A stretch of DNA of 64,000 bases. Origin: JAAYCU01 sp964401335. GTDB lineage: Bacteria; Planctomycetota; Phycisphaerae; UBA1845; PWPN01. The position numbers and the translations under genes are program-made. A model generated the notes under the pieces. That model was not told where the DNA came from, did not search any database, and saw only the letters and a list, made by a program, of their open reading frames with translations. This document shows, piece by piece, positions 36,749 through 45,533 of this stretch. Within the stretch, counting starts at the first letter, position 1, and each line of letters begins with the position of its first letter. Location of the stretch: assembly GCA_964401335.1 (NCBI GenBank), contig CAYNYK010000004.1:1-64000 (forward strand). Direction: 5' to 3'.

Positions 36749-37125
36749 CCGATGTGACAAAAAGGCGCGGACCATTGACCCATCGCTCACATCGAGTCGG
36801 TTGACGAACAACCGTGCAGGCAGTCACGCCGACAGATCGATGTGACCAGGGGCGGATCAAAACGGAAATTCGAGGCGATTAAATCATAGCCGCAAGCGCA
36901 AGCGTCCGGCGGAGGGGTTTTTATCACCTTCATAAAGGCTGCAAGGTGGCCTTATCCCCTTCCATCGGAGTATGATAGATGTGTATTTGATATTCGCAGA
37001 AACGATGACGACTGATTGGGTTTCATCGGCCGTCCGTTTCGCGACGTGGCGATCGACGAGCAATCTGCTGACATGAAGGTTACGCAAAATTAAAGCCCAT
37101 ACCACACCGAAAGGGGGCGTTCGTC
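36749..37125. other. 377-bp gap with one dispersed repeat
   Basis: The only notable element is at 36884-36917, starting TCATAGCCGCAAGCGCAAGC and ending GGCGGAGGGG, similar to a dispersed class in this phylum. No gene or clear promoter was recognised; a TATGAT at about 36970 lacks a good -35 partner. Confidence 0.5.
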
Positions 37126-40100
37126 ATGACTCAGGACAACAGCAACGGCCTCCCAAAATCTGACCCTAAGAAATCCATATCCGACGGGGAATCGCCCGCT
37201 GATCGAAAAACGAGGCCGAAAAGACGGCGTTGGTTGAAAGTTTTGGGAGTGCTGCTGCTTCTGGGCCTCGTTGTCATTATTGCGCTACCGTGGCTGATCT
37301 CAACCGCTCCGGGATTGAAACTGCTCGTCGCGACAGCCAACCGCTGGCTCCCGGGCGAGCTGGCCGTGGAGAATCTCTCGCTAAGCTGGCGAGGCCCCTG
37401 TACGGTTCAAGGCATAACCCTCAAGGATCCGCAGGATCGCGAGGTCGCCAGCATCAGCCAATTAGCCTGGAGTACCGGCTTAATCCGGGCGGCATTCTCC
37501 CTCTTCAACTTCGCGGAAGTGCGGATCGAGCAGCCGGATATATCGTTGCATTTCGACCGTGACGGCCGCATCTCTTTGATCGATGCTCTGGCCTTGCCCA
37601 CCGCTCCTCAGCATAAGGATAAACCCACAACGCTGCCCGCAGTCGTCGGCCACGTCGTCGTCGAAAACGGTACTTTGCACGTCATTCGCCCAGACAACCG
37701 CACGCTCGAAATCAAGAACATCAACACCACCATAAACCTCGACACCCTTAACCACATCGAAGGTCGACTGGACCTTCAGACACCGCAGGATGGCCGCCTT
37801 GCCGGCGAAATGAAAATCAACAATCTCGCCCCCGGCGGCCAACTACGCCCGCTTGATGCCACCGTGGTGGTGCAGATATCCACCCCGCAAGACATACCTA
37901 TCGCCGAACTGGCCGCTTTCGCTCTCGACCGCAAAGACCTCAGCGGAAAAATCAACCTGAATCTCCAGGCCAACATCGAGCAAGGCGCGGGGCAATTCAA
38001 ACTCATAACCAAGGCCATCGGGCTTCAGACGCAGCCGGACGATGGAAATAAACCCGAACCGCTTGACCTTCAACTGGCCGCCGATGTGCAGGTCGATCGT
38101 GAAAAGCTGGCGGCCCAAACCACCCTGGAAGGAGCCGCGGGCAACGCCGAGACCACTTTTGCCTGTCCACTCCCCATCGCGGCCGACGAACTTTCATTCG
38201 ACACGCTGCTGGCCGCTCTGCTCGAAGGCAAAACCGATACACTCCCGCAGTTCACCGCGGAAGGACGTGGCAAACTGGACCTCGCCAGGTTGGCTCGAAC
38301 CTTCCCCGCTCTGCTGGCCATCCGCCCGGATGTGGACGTTGCCAGCGGCACCCTCGATCTTGATAACCTCCGAATCCGCGGCGGCCGGGAACCTTCGCTG
38401 GGCGGCGTGCTCGCCCTGAGCAACCTCGTTACCCACACCGAAAGCGGGGATATCCAATGGACGCCTACGGCAGTCAAGACCGAACTACTGCTCGAACCCG
38501 GGCATGGACTTAAAATTCAGCAGGCTGAGTTTTCAGCCGGTTTCGGCCGTTTAACCGCCACCGGCGGCGCCAACGAACTACGTACCGCCTTTCAAATCGA
38601 TCTCACCGAACTCAACCGGCAGGTCAGTCAAATCGTGGATACCGGCGAAATGAAGATCGCCGGCCAGATATCCGGCACCGTAGACCTCAAGCACACCGAA
38701 CCGACGCGGATCGAGATCGCCACCGCTTTCAAAGCGGAAAATATCCATTACCAGACCGTGGATCGCCAATGGCAATCCAATCGGATGACCATCGATGCGG
38801 CGGGCCAGATCGGTCTGGCTGACTCGCGACCGACCGAAGTGCTGATCTCCAACGTGAAAGTCAACGCGGACGATAAAGTTTTGGCCTCCGCTGCCGGCCG
38901 CAGCGCTTTGCCCGCCGACACTTTCGATGGTCAACTCGACATCGCGCAGGCCGACCTCGCGTATCTCGGCCGGCAGCTAATAAACCTCGGTTTGTTCGAC
39001 GCGGACCAATACACCGGAACCGCCCTGCTTAAAATCAAAATCCGCAAGAGCGACGCCCAAGGACCGCTGCAATCGGAAGGCGACTTGCTCCTGCGTGACG
39101 CCCACGTCGGGCAAACCATCGTATCCACGGAAGACCTGACTTTGGGATGGTCTGATTTGAGCTATGCTATGAATACCGGCCAACTCAAAATCAAAACGGC
39201 AAAACTGGCCGGCTCCATGGCCCATCTTGTGATCGACGCCCTCGATTGCCAATTTTCCGAACCCCTTCGCCTCGGCGGCAATTTCCAGGGTGACGCCGAT
39301 CTGGCCGCCTTGTTGGAAGTCATAAAACGCGTAACCGGCGGGGACAAGCCGCCCGCCATCAAAGGGCAACTCGCCTTCAAAGGCCGCGGCGAATCCACCG
39401 CCGAGCAGGTACATCTGACCAGTGATTGGCGCATCGACAATCTCGAAATCGACACCGCTGAACAGCCGGTGCGAGAAAAGCAAGTCACCCTGACCGTTGA
39501 TTCGACGCTAAACCACAAGCAGGACATCCTCGATATCGCCCGAGTGCAACTCGATTCCCAGATACTCGCCCTCCAAATCGCCGGCAAAGTCACGGAGTTT
39601 TCCAACAATCGGCGACTGGCCCTAAGCGGCGAATACCACGGGAACTGGGATACGATCATGGCCCTGCTCCACCAGTTCGCTCCCGCAACCGCCCAGACCG
39701 TGGCGATCAAAGGCGCCACGGGTAGCCGTTTCGAAATCACCGGCCAGGCCTACCAACCCGACGTCCGGCCGGTATTCAAGGAAGTCGCCACCGGTCTGGA
39801 CCTGACTTGGGATTCCGGCCAGGTCTACGGGCTGGAACTGGCCGCCGCCAAAATCTCCCCCGTCCTGCGTCAGGGAAAGCTCCAGATACCTTCAACCACG
39901 ATCCCCGCTTCCGGAGAAAAGTTGAACCTCAACGCAATGGTTGATTTTCAGCATGATCCGCCCCTTCTGACTCTGCGCGAGCGAACCGTGGTCATGGAAA
40001 AGATCCGCATCACCCGCCAACTGGCCCGCGACCTCCTCAGCCGCATCAACCCGATCTTCGGCCACCTCGCCCACGCGGAGGGATCGGCCTCGTTATGGAT

Positions 40101-40791
40101 GCAGGGTGTCGAATTACCCCTCGGTCCCCAGATCACCAGCCAAGGTGCCGGGCAGGGGCACCTGGATCTACGCGATCTGAAAATCAAACCGGGCGGCCTG
40201 CTTGCCGAGGCCATCGCCCTCGGCGGCATAGGTCAACAAGAGCTTTACGCCGTGCAAACCGAAGGCGTCGACTTTCGACTGCAGAACGGGCAAATCGTCT
40301 ATGAAAACTTTGCGTTGATCTTTGTCGACAATTTCGACCTGCGGTTCCGCGGCGCGGTCGGGTTTGACGACACGATTGAGATGTTCATGTCCGTACCGGT
40401 CCGTCCCGCGCTGCTCGAACGCTTCGGCGTCCGGGGGCCGGTTACTGATTACGCCCGCCTGCTCTCCGACGCTCGGGTGGAAATTCCCATTGGCGGCACG
40501 CGCGACCAACCCAAACTCGACTTGGCCAAGGTCAATATCATGCCGTTGATCGAACGCGCTATCCGCGATTCGGCCGGACAAAAAGCCGGTGATCTTCTCA
40601 AAGGTGCGGGTGGTCTGCTCGCCCCCGACAAATCCAAAACTAAAACAGAACCGGCCAAAGCCAAACCCGGCAAAGCCACGCCGCCCCTTGGAAAACCCGT
40701 AGAAAAGAAGCAGCAACCTCTGGATCTTCTGCGGCAACTTGAGAAAAATATCACGTCCAAACCCGCGGATAACACCAAGAGGAGTCGGTAA
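37126..40791 (+). CDS. AsmA-like inner-membrane protein
   Basis: This 1221-residue protein has a basic, disordered N terminus, one membrane helix (about 38-60) and a very long beta-rich periplasmic body of repeated strands, typical of AsmA/TamB-like lipid-transport or envelope-assembly proteins. The end of the body (LDLRDLKIKPGGLLAE to VRGPVTDYARLLSD) matches AsmA-type C-terminal modules. The final 60 residues are Lys/Pro-rich. The ATG at 37126 follows AAAGGGGGCG. Its stop overlaps the YihY start (TAATG), so the two are translated together and may serve one envelope process. Confidence 0.85.
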   Translation: MTQDNSNGLPKSDPKKSISDGESPADRKTRPKRRRWLKVLGVLLLLGLVVIIALPWLISTAPGLKLLVATANRWLPGELAVENLSLSWRGPCTVQGITLKDPQDREVASISQLAWSTGLIRAAFSLFNFAEVRIEQPDISLHFDRDGRISLIDALALPTAPQHKDKPTTLPAVVGHVVVENGTLHVIRPDNRTLEIKNINTTINLDTLNHIEGRLDLQTPQDGRLAGEMKINNLAPGGQLRPLDATVVVQISTPQDIPIAELAAFALDRKDLSGKINLNLQANIEQGAGQFKLITKAIGLQTQPDDGNKPEPLDLQLAADVQVDREKLAAQTTLEGAAGNAETTFACPLPIAADELSFDTLLAALLEGKTDTLPQFTAEGRGKLDLARLARTFPALLAIRPDVDVASGTLDLDNLRIRGGREPSLGGVLALSNLVTHTESGDIQWTPTAVKTELLLEPGHGLKIQQAEFSAGFGRLTATGGANELRTAFQIDLTELNRQVSQIVDTGEMKIAGQISGTVDLKHTEPTRIEIATAFKAENIHYQTVDRQWQSNRMTIDAAGQIGLADSRPTEVLISNVKVNADDKVLASAAGRSALPADTFDGQLDIAQADLAYLGRQLINLGLFDADQYTGTALLKIKIRKSDAQGPLQSEGDLLLRDAHVGQTIVSTEDLTLGWSDLSYAMNTGQLKIKTAKLAGSMAHLVIDALDCQFSEPLRLGGNFQGDADLAALLEVIKRVTGGDKPPAIKGQLAFKGRGESTAEQVHLTSDWRIDNLEIDTAEQPVREKQVTLTVDSTLNHKQDILDIARVQLDSQILALQIAGKVTEFSNNRRLALSGEYHGNWDTIMALLHQFAPATAQTVAIKGATGSRFEITGQAYQPDVRPVFKEVATGLDLTWDSGQVYGLELAAAKISPVLRQGKLQIPSTTIPASGEKLNLNAMVDFQHDPPLLTLRERTVVMEKIRITRQLARDLLSRINPIFGHLAHAEGSASLWMQGVELPLGPQITSQGAGQGHLDLRDLKIKPGGLLAEAIALGGIGQQELYAVQTEGVDFRLQNGQIVYENFALIFVDNFDLRFRGAVGFDDTIEMFMSVPVRPALLERFGVRGPVTDYARLLSDARVEIPIGGTRDQPKLDLAKVNIMPLIERAIRDSAGQKAGDLLKGAGGLLAPDKSKTKTEPAKAKPGKATPPLGKPVEKKQQPLDLLRQLEKNITSKPADNTKRSR

Positions 40792-42179
40792 TGAATACCC
40801 CGCATATCAAGCAAAACAGTCGCGAACGGTCCGAAGAACAGATGCCCTCGACCGCCGGTCCTCTGTTCAAAATCATTGCCTGGGGTCGCCTGTGCGCTCA
40901 TCGGCTCTGGGAAAACAACGTCACGGCCATGAGCTCCGCCCTGTCGTTTCGCACCATCTTCGCCCTGATCCCCCTGCTGGTATTGGCCTTCCTGTTCCTC
41001 AAGTCGGCCGGCATCGTCGAAGACCGTAAACAAAGCCTACGCCAAGTTTTGGACGCCTCCGGTTTCTCCCAGATCACTCTTTCGTCGCCGGTGGACGCGG
41101 ACGCCGACGGGACTGCCTCCGCCCCGGCCGATCCATCGCCGCGGGTGTTCAACGTCGCGGATCAGATCGAGCGCTTGGTCGGCTTCGTCGAAGACAAGCT
41201 TACCGTTGGTCGCCTCGGACCTATTGGTATCGTCCTGCTGATCTATACCGCGACTACGCTGCTGACCGCCCTGGAACGTTCGCTCAATCGCATTTTCGGC
41301 GCCACCCGTAGCCGCTCCTTGATGCGTCGTTTACCTTTCTACTGGTCGGTGCTGACCCTCGGACCTTTACTCTTGACGGCCGGCACGTATATCGGTCACC
41401 AAGCCACTGATACCCTCGGCCACGTTACCGGCCTGTCGCGATTGCTGGCCGGCGCAGGCGGCTGGTTGGCTCCTTTTCTCGGATACCTGTTGGCCCTCTG
41501 GGCGATTTATAAACTTCTGCCCAATACGGAAGTTCGTAGCCTCTGTGCCCTGCTCGGTGCCGCCGTGGCCGCCCCTCTATGGCTGATCGCCAAGTGGGGA
41601 TTCGCTCTTTACGTCGAGAAATTCGTCAGTACGGGGAATCTCTACGGCTCACTGGGACTCGTCCCGCTCTTTTTGATCTGGCTGAATCTTTCCTGGACGA
41701 TCCTGCTTTTCGGCGCGGAGGTCGCCCATACCGCCGCCAGCCCCCGGTTCGGGTTGACTACCGAATCGCCCGGCGGCCCCACGGTCAATCCACCGGACCT
41801 GCTTGCTGCCCTGCTGGCCGTCGCCCGGTCCTTCGCCGCCGGTTCCGGGCCAACTTCGCGGGAACAGGTGATCGCACAACTTCACCTACCCGAGGAAAGC
41901 GTCATCACCCTGCTCGATCGCCTGAATACTCTCGGCCTGCTTTGCCCTGTTGAAATCAACAACGCGCCGCATTATGTCCTGACCCGTCCGGCCGACAAAA
42001 TCGGTGTTGCCGAAATCCTGCACATCGGCAAGAGTGCTGGACAAGCCCGTTTTCATCCTGACATTGACGCCGCCGTCACCCAGTTCAACGAACAGGCCAC
42101 GTCCGCCCTTTCCTCGCTCACCCTGGCCGACCTGCTCCGGCCAGCCTCCAAGGCCGTTCCCGAAACACCTAAAACCTGA
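40791..42179 (+). CDS. YihY/BrkB family membrane protein
   Basis: This 462-residue protein has the YihY core of about six membrane helices. Landmarks are NNVTAMSSALSFRTIFALIPL and the later LYGSLGLVPLFLIWLNLSWTILLFGAEV. A C-terminal soluble region (about 330-450) resembles a winged-helix domain; the family commonly ends near residue 300, though such tails occur. It overlaps the AsmA-like gene by one base (TAATG). The function of the family is uncertain despite old annotation as a ribonuclease. Confidence 0.85.
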   Translation: MNTPHIKQNSRERSEEQMPSTAGPLFKIIAWGRLCAHRLWENNVTAMSSALSFRTIFALIPLLVLAFLFLKSAGIVEDRKQSLRQVLDASGFSQITLSSPVDADADGTASAPADPSPRVFNVADQIERLVGFVEDKLTVGRLGPIGIVLLIYTATTLLTALERSLNRIFGATRSRSLMRRLPFYWSVLTLGPLLLTAGTYIGHQATDTLGHVTGLSRLLAGAGGWLAPFLGYLLALWAIYKLLPNTEVRSLCALLGAAVAAPLWLIAKWGFALYVEKFVSTGNLYGSLGLVPLFLIWLNLSWTILLFGAEVAHTAASPRFGLTTESPGGPTVNPPDLLAALLAVARSFAAGSGPTSREQVIAQLHLPEESVITLLDRLNTLGLLCPVEINNAPHYVLTRPADKIGVAEILHIGKSAGQARFHPDIDAAVTQFNEQATSALSSLTLADLLRPASKAVPETPKT

Positions 42180-42260
42180 GCACCGGTAAGGAAATAGCCT
42201 TGGCTTAAAATCCGCATAATGCTGTCGAGGTTATTACCCTGCAAGCCAAAACGGATAGCT

Positions 42261-43190
42261 TCAATTCGATCGATATTCGGCAAGACGGTTCAGTCGGCGG
42301 GCCATCTCGCTGGTATAGTGACGCCCCAGGGTATCCCTGTGTCGAATGATCCAGTCGCTTAATTTCGTTTCTCCCAGCGGAGGAGCTTTAACAAACAGCC
42401 GGCCTTCCATCAGGCCCTGAATCTCTTCACGAGTGATGATAATGTCACGAACCAGTAGGCCGGCCATCCGACAAAACCAGTACCCGAACTCGGGGGGCAC
42501 GCTCACGATACATCTCTTCAGGCCCAACCCTCTCATAATCGTTTCAACCAATCCACGATAGGTGAACGTCTCCGGACCGATGGCGTTAATGATTTGATTT
42601 TCATCACTCTCCACATTCCTGACGGCGGCCACGGCCAAATCGTCAACGTAGATCGGCTGTAACCGATATGATCCGGACCCGAATACACCAAAAACCGGAA
42701 AACGACGCAAAGCCCAGGCGATATTGTTGATCAACACATCTTCCTTGCCGAATAGTACGGTGGGCCGCAAAATACAGTAAGACACACCCAGGGAGGTCAA
42801 GGCGCTCTCCAATTCCGCTTTGCCCTGAAAATAGGGTAATACCGAGGTCATGTCTGGATTCGTGATACTCACGTGGATGATCCGGCGCACGCCTGCTTCC
42901 CTTGCGGCGGTAAATAATCGTTTTGTATGGATCACGGCCAGCCGATGATTAAAAAACCGATGGTCGAAGCGGACCCAGTAGGTGTTGATCAGCGCATCCA
43001 TTCCCTGAAGTGTCCGAACCATGCGATCAGGTTCATCAAATGCAAAGGGATAAGCCTGCACCTGCTCACCGAAAGGATTAGGACGGCCAAGGGAATTCGT
43101 CAGGGTAATGACCTGATAGCCTCGATCCAAAAGCCGCCGAGTGATATAACGTCCCGAGTAACCGAACGCACCGGTAACCGCGATGTGCAT
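42261..43190 (-). CDS. NAD(P)-binding epimerase/NmrA-like protein
   Basis: This 309-residue protein starts with MHIAVTGAFGYSGRYITRRLL, a classic TGxxGxxG Rossmann motif. The remainder fits the NmrA/SDR-extended group (HVSITNP, YCILRPTVLFG, PIYVDDLAVAAV) but lacks the YxxxK catalytic pair of true dehydrogenases. It may act as a redox sensor or an atypical epimerase. It is divergent from the secreted gene at 43497 and shares the 306-bp gap with it. Confidence 0.8.
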   Translation of the reverse strand: MHIAVTGAFGYSGRYITRRLLDRGYQVITLTNSLGRPNPFGEQVQAYPFAFDEPDRMVRTLQGMDALINTYWVRFDHRFFNHRLAVIHTKRLFTAAREAGVRRIIHVSITNPDMTSVLPYFQGKAELESALTSLGVSYCILRPTVLFGKEDVLINNIAWALRRFPVFGVFGSGSYRLQPIYVDDLAVAAVRNVESDENQIINAIGPETFTYRGLVETIMRGLGLKRCIVSVPPEFGYWFCRMAGLLVRDIIITREEIQGLMEGRLFVKAPPLGETKLSDWIIRHRDTLGRHYTSEMARRLNRLAEYRSN

Positions 43191-43408
43191 ATTTCACATT
43201 CCATGATTTTCGCCATGGTGTCATCAAGCTACACCAGCGTTAAACTATCGACAGGCAAACATTACGTCAACGCCTTATGTACCCTTCGAGGAAAAGCTGC
43301 TTGCGGCTCGATGGTCGGCAACTTGTCGCTAATAAATAACCTGTTACCTGACATCAACCCTTGTCATTCGTCCACCGAGAAGAATACCAACATATGAATT
43401 ATTGTCGC

Positions 43409-43427
43409 AGCCCGGCGTCTCCGGGCT
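43409..43427. repeat. hairpin touching a promoter -35 box
   Basis: AGCCCGG-CGTCT-CCGGGCT forms a 7-bp stem with a 5-base loop. Its last base is the first base of the proposed -35 box, so it may be an operator or a small dispersed palindrome. The rest of the 306-bp gap 43191-43496 holds nothing else that I recognise. Confidence 0.5.
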
Positions 43428-43455
43428 TGTCCGGTCAATATATGGGCAGTATAGT
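43427..43455 (+). promoter_or_regulatory. candidate promoter of the secreted glycosidase-like gene
   Basis: TTGTCC at 43427-43432 and TATAGT at 43450-43455 are 17 bp apart. The start codon follows 42 bases later with GAAAGGA as ribosome site. Confidence 0.5.
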
Positions 43456-43496
43456 CGAAGTCTGTAAACGTTCTGCTTATCCGAAAGGAAACCAAC

Positions 43497-45401
43497 ATGT
43501 CTCTTCAACGCATTTTTCTCATACTATGCGGCTTGGCCCAATTCGCTCATGCCCAGACCCTTACTCTCCCGCTCGATCAACGTCCTGAATGGATTCGGCG
43601 CGACGGAATCGTGATGGCCGGCAGTTGGGAGGCCCTGCCTTTTCGTTTGCACCAGAACGGTAAAATCCGCGAAATGACCCCGGCCGAGCAGACCGGCTAT
43701 CTGCACGAACACAGCCCTGAAATGATCGCCCGTCTGATAGAACTTGGGGTGAACTTCGTGATGATGCACGCCTATAAGGGGGCGGGGCTTGAAACTGAGC
43801 GCCAGAGCATGGCCGACTCCGTGCGCTTCGCCCGTTTATGTCACGAGGCCGGTTTGCGTGTCGGGGTTTATAATTACAGCGGGGCCTTTCTGTGGCAAGT
43901 CTTTTTCAAGGAAATGCCCGAAGCCAGCAATTGGATCATCCTCGACGAAGAAGGCCAACCCGTCCCCTATAGCCCCTCGAAAACCCGTTATTACTGGAAT
44001 CGCAATCATCCCGACGCCGAGGCCTTCTACAAAAAGCTGATTCATTTCGCCGTAAAAGACATCCAGGCCGACTTACTGCATTTCGACAACTATCTCATCG
44101 GCCCCGGATACGACGCTTTTTCCGTGCGACACTTTCGCGAGCATCTGCGTAAACGTTTTTCATCGGAACAACTTGCCAGGTTGGGTATCGCGGACCCGGA
44201 TGCCCTTACCCCGCCGAAAAAAAATGATCCCAACCCGTACCTTCAATACGTCTGGCGGGATTATTGCTGCCAGGCGCTGGCCGACTCCTATCACGACATG
44301 GGCCGCTACGCCCGCTCGCTACGTCCCGACATCTTGCTGGAATGTAATCCCGGCGGGGTCAACAAGTGGACCGTCCCCCCCATCGATCATGCCCGGCTCC
44401 TGACCGGCGGCGAGGCTTTCTGGCATGAAGGCCGCGAACCGCTCTACTCAGCGGACGAATTCCGTACCCGCATCCGCAACTTCAAGGTCGCCCGGTTGAT
44501 GAATAACATCCTGTTCACGTACACGACCGGCCCGCTGGCCATGGCCGAATCCATGGCCTTCAATCTGGATTTCTGCGGCTGCATCTGCTGGTTCCAGTTC
44601 GGCGATATCCGCTCCCGTCCCGGCGAAGACAATCATGTTTCCGAGGAATTGGCCCCGTTCATCCGCTTTTTCCATGAGCGTCGCGAGTTGTTCCGCGATG
44701 CCGAGGTCATCGCCGACGCCGCCATCCTGCGCAGCTTCCCTTCCCAGGTCTTCGCTGATCCGCGATGGGCTGACCTGACCTACCGTGTCGAACAAACCCT
44801 TATCGAAAGCTGCATCCCCTTCCAGATCATCTACGATCAGCATCTGGTCGATCCGCAACGCTACAAAACGCTGGTGCTGGCCGGCTGCGTGGCCATGTCC
44901 GATCAACAGTTGGAGCAGGTTTGCCGATTCGTGAAGAACGGCGGCCGATTGTGTATCATCGGGCCGGCGGCCACGCATGACGAATGGATGTTCCCCCGCG
45001 AAAAATCTCCCTTGGCCGACCTGTCGGCTGGGCAGGTCGTCCGTATCGAGGAAGAACAAGATGTCGGTAAGGCTATCCGCCGGGCCTGCGTGGACCGCCG
45101 GTCATTGTCCATTGAGCCGCCCCCCGGCCTGTGCCTGGAATTCACCCGCCAGCCCGATCGCCTTCTTGTGCATCTGGTCAATTATCATCTCGAGCAACCG
45201 GCGGAGCAGATAAAATTACAAATCCCCCTTCCAAAAGGCTCGAAAGTCTCCGCCGTCAGCCTGGCCGGACCGGAACAGACCCGCGACCTCGATCTGCCCT
45301 TTGTCGCGAGCGACGGATCGGTCACATTCACCGTACCCAAAGTGAAGATCTATGCTATCGCCGCCGTTACGCTTGCCTCCGAGAACGCGTTGCTACCCTG
45401 A
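43497..45401 (+). CDS. secreted TIM-barrel glycosidase-like protein
   Basis: This 634-residue protein has a signal peptide ending at AQFAHA. Residues about 60-420 look like a TIM barrel (FVMMHAYKGAG, LRVGVYNYSG, DLLHFDNYLIGPGYD, LLECNPGGVNKW, LTGGEAFWHEG), with Asp and Glu residues at positions plausible for glycosidase catalysis. Residues about 430-530 resemble the beta-galactosidase trimerisation fold (YKTLVLAGCVAMSDQQLEQVCRFV, GGRLCIIGPA). A small beta domain ends the protein. The family is not certain; it recalls GH42-like enzymes. It probably degrades a glycan outside the cytoplasm. Confidence 0.65.
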   Translation: MSLQRIFLILCGLAQFAHAQTLTLPLDQRPEWIRRDGIVMAGSWEALPFRLHQNGKIREMTPAEQTGYLHEHSPEMIARLIELGVNFVMMHAYKGAGLETERQSMADSVRFARLCHEAGLRVGVYNYSGAFLWQVFFKEMPEASNWIILDEEGQPVPYSPSKTRYYWNRNHPDAEAFYKKLIHFAVKDIQADLLHFDNYLIGPGYDAFSVRHFREHLRKRFSSEQLARLGIADPDALTPPKKNDPNPYLQYVWRDYCCQALADSYHDMGRYARSLRPDILLECNPGGVNKWTVPPIDHARLLTGGEAFWHEGREPLYSADEFRTRIRNFKVARLMNNILFTYTTGPLAMAESMAFNLDFCGCICWFQFGDIRSRPGEDNHVSEELAPFIRFFHERRELFRDAEVIADAAILRSFPSQVFADPRWADLTYRVEQTLIESCIPFQIIYDQHLVDPQRYKTLVLAGCVAMSDQQLEQVCRFVKNGGRLCIIGPAATHDEWMFPREKSPLADLSAGQVVRIEEEQDVGKAIRRACVDRRSLSIEPPPGLCLEFTRQPDRLLVHLVNYHLEQPAEQIKLQIPLPKGSKVSAVSLAGPEQTRDLDLPFVASDGSVTFTVPKVKIYAIAAVTLASENALLP

Positions 45402-45533
45402 AATCACAAACTCCGGCGTCTCGATGCCATGAATTTACTGGATAAGTTGGGAAAATCACGGCCGGCAAAGCAGTGCATCCGCAAGGATACCGGTCACGAT
45501 AAATACGGATTGTCCGAGGAGCCCGTCATCGTT

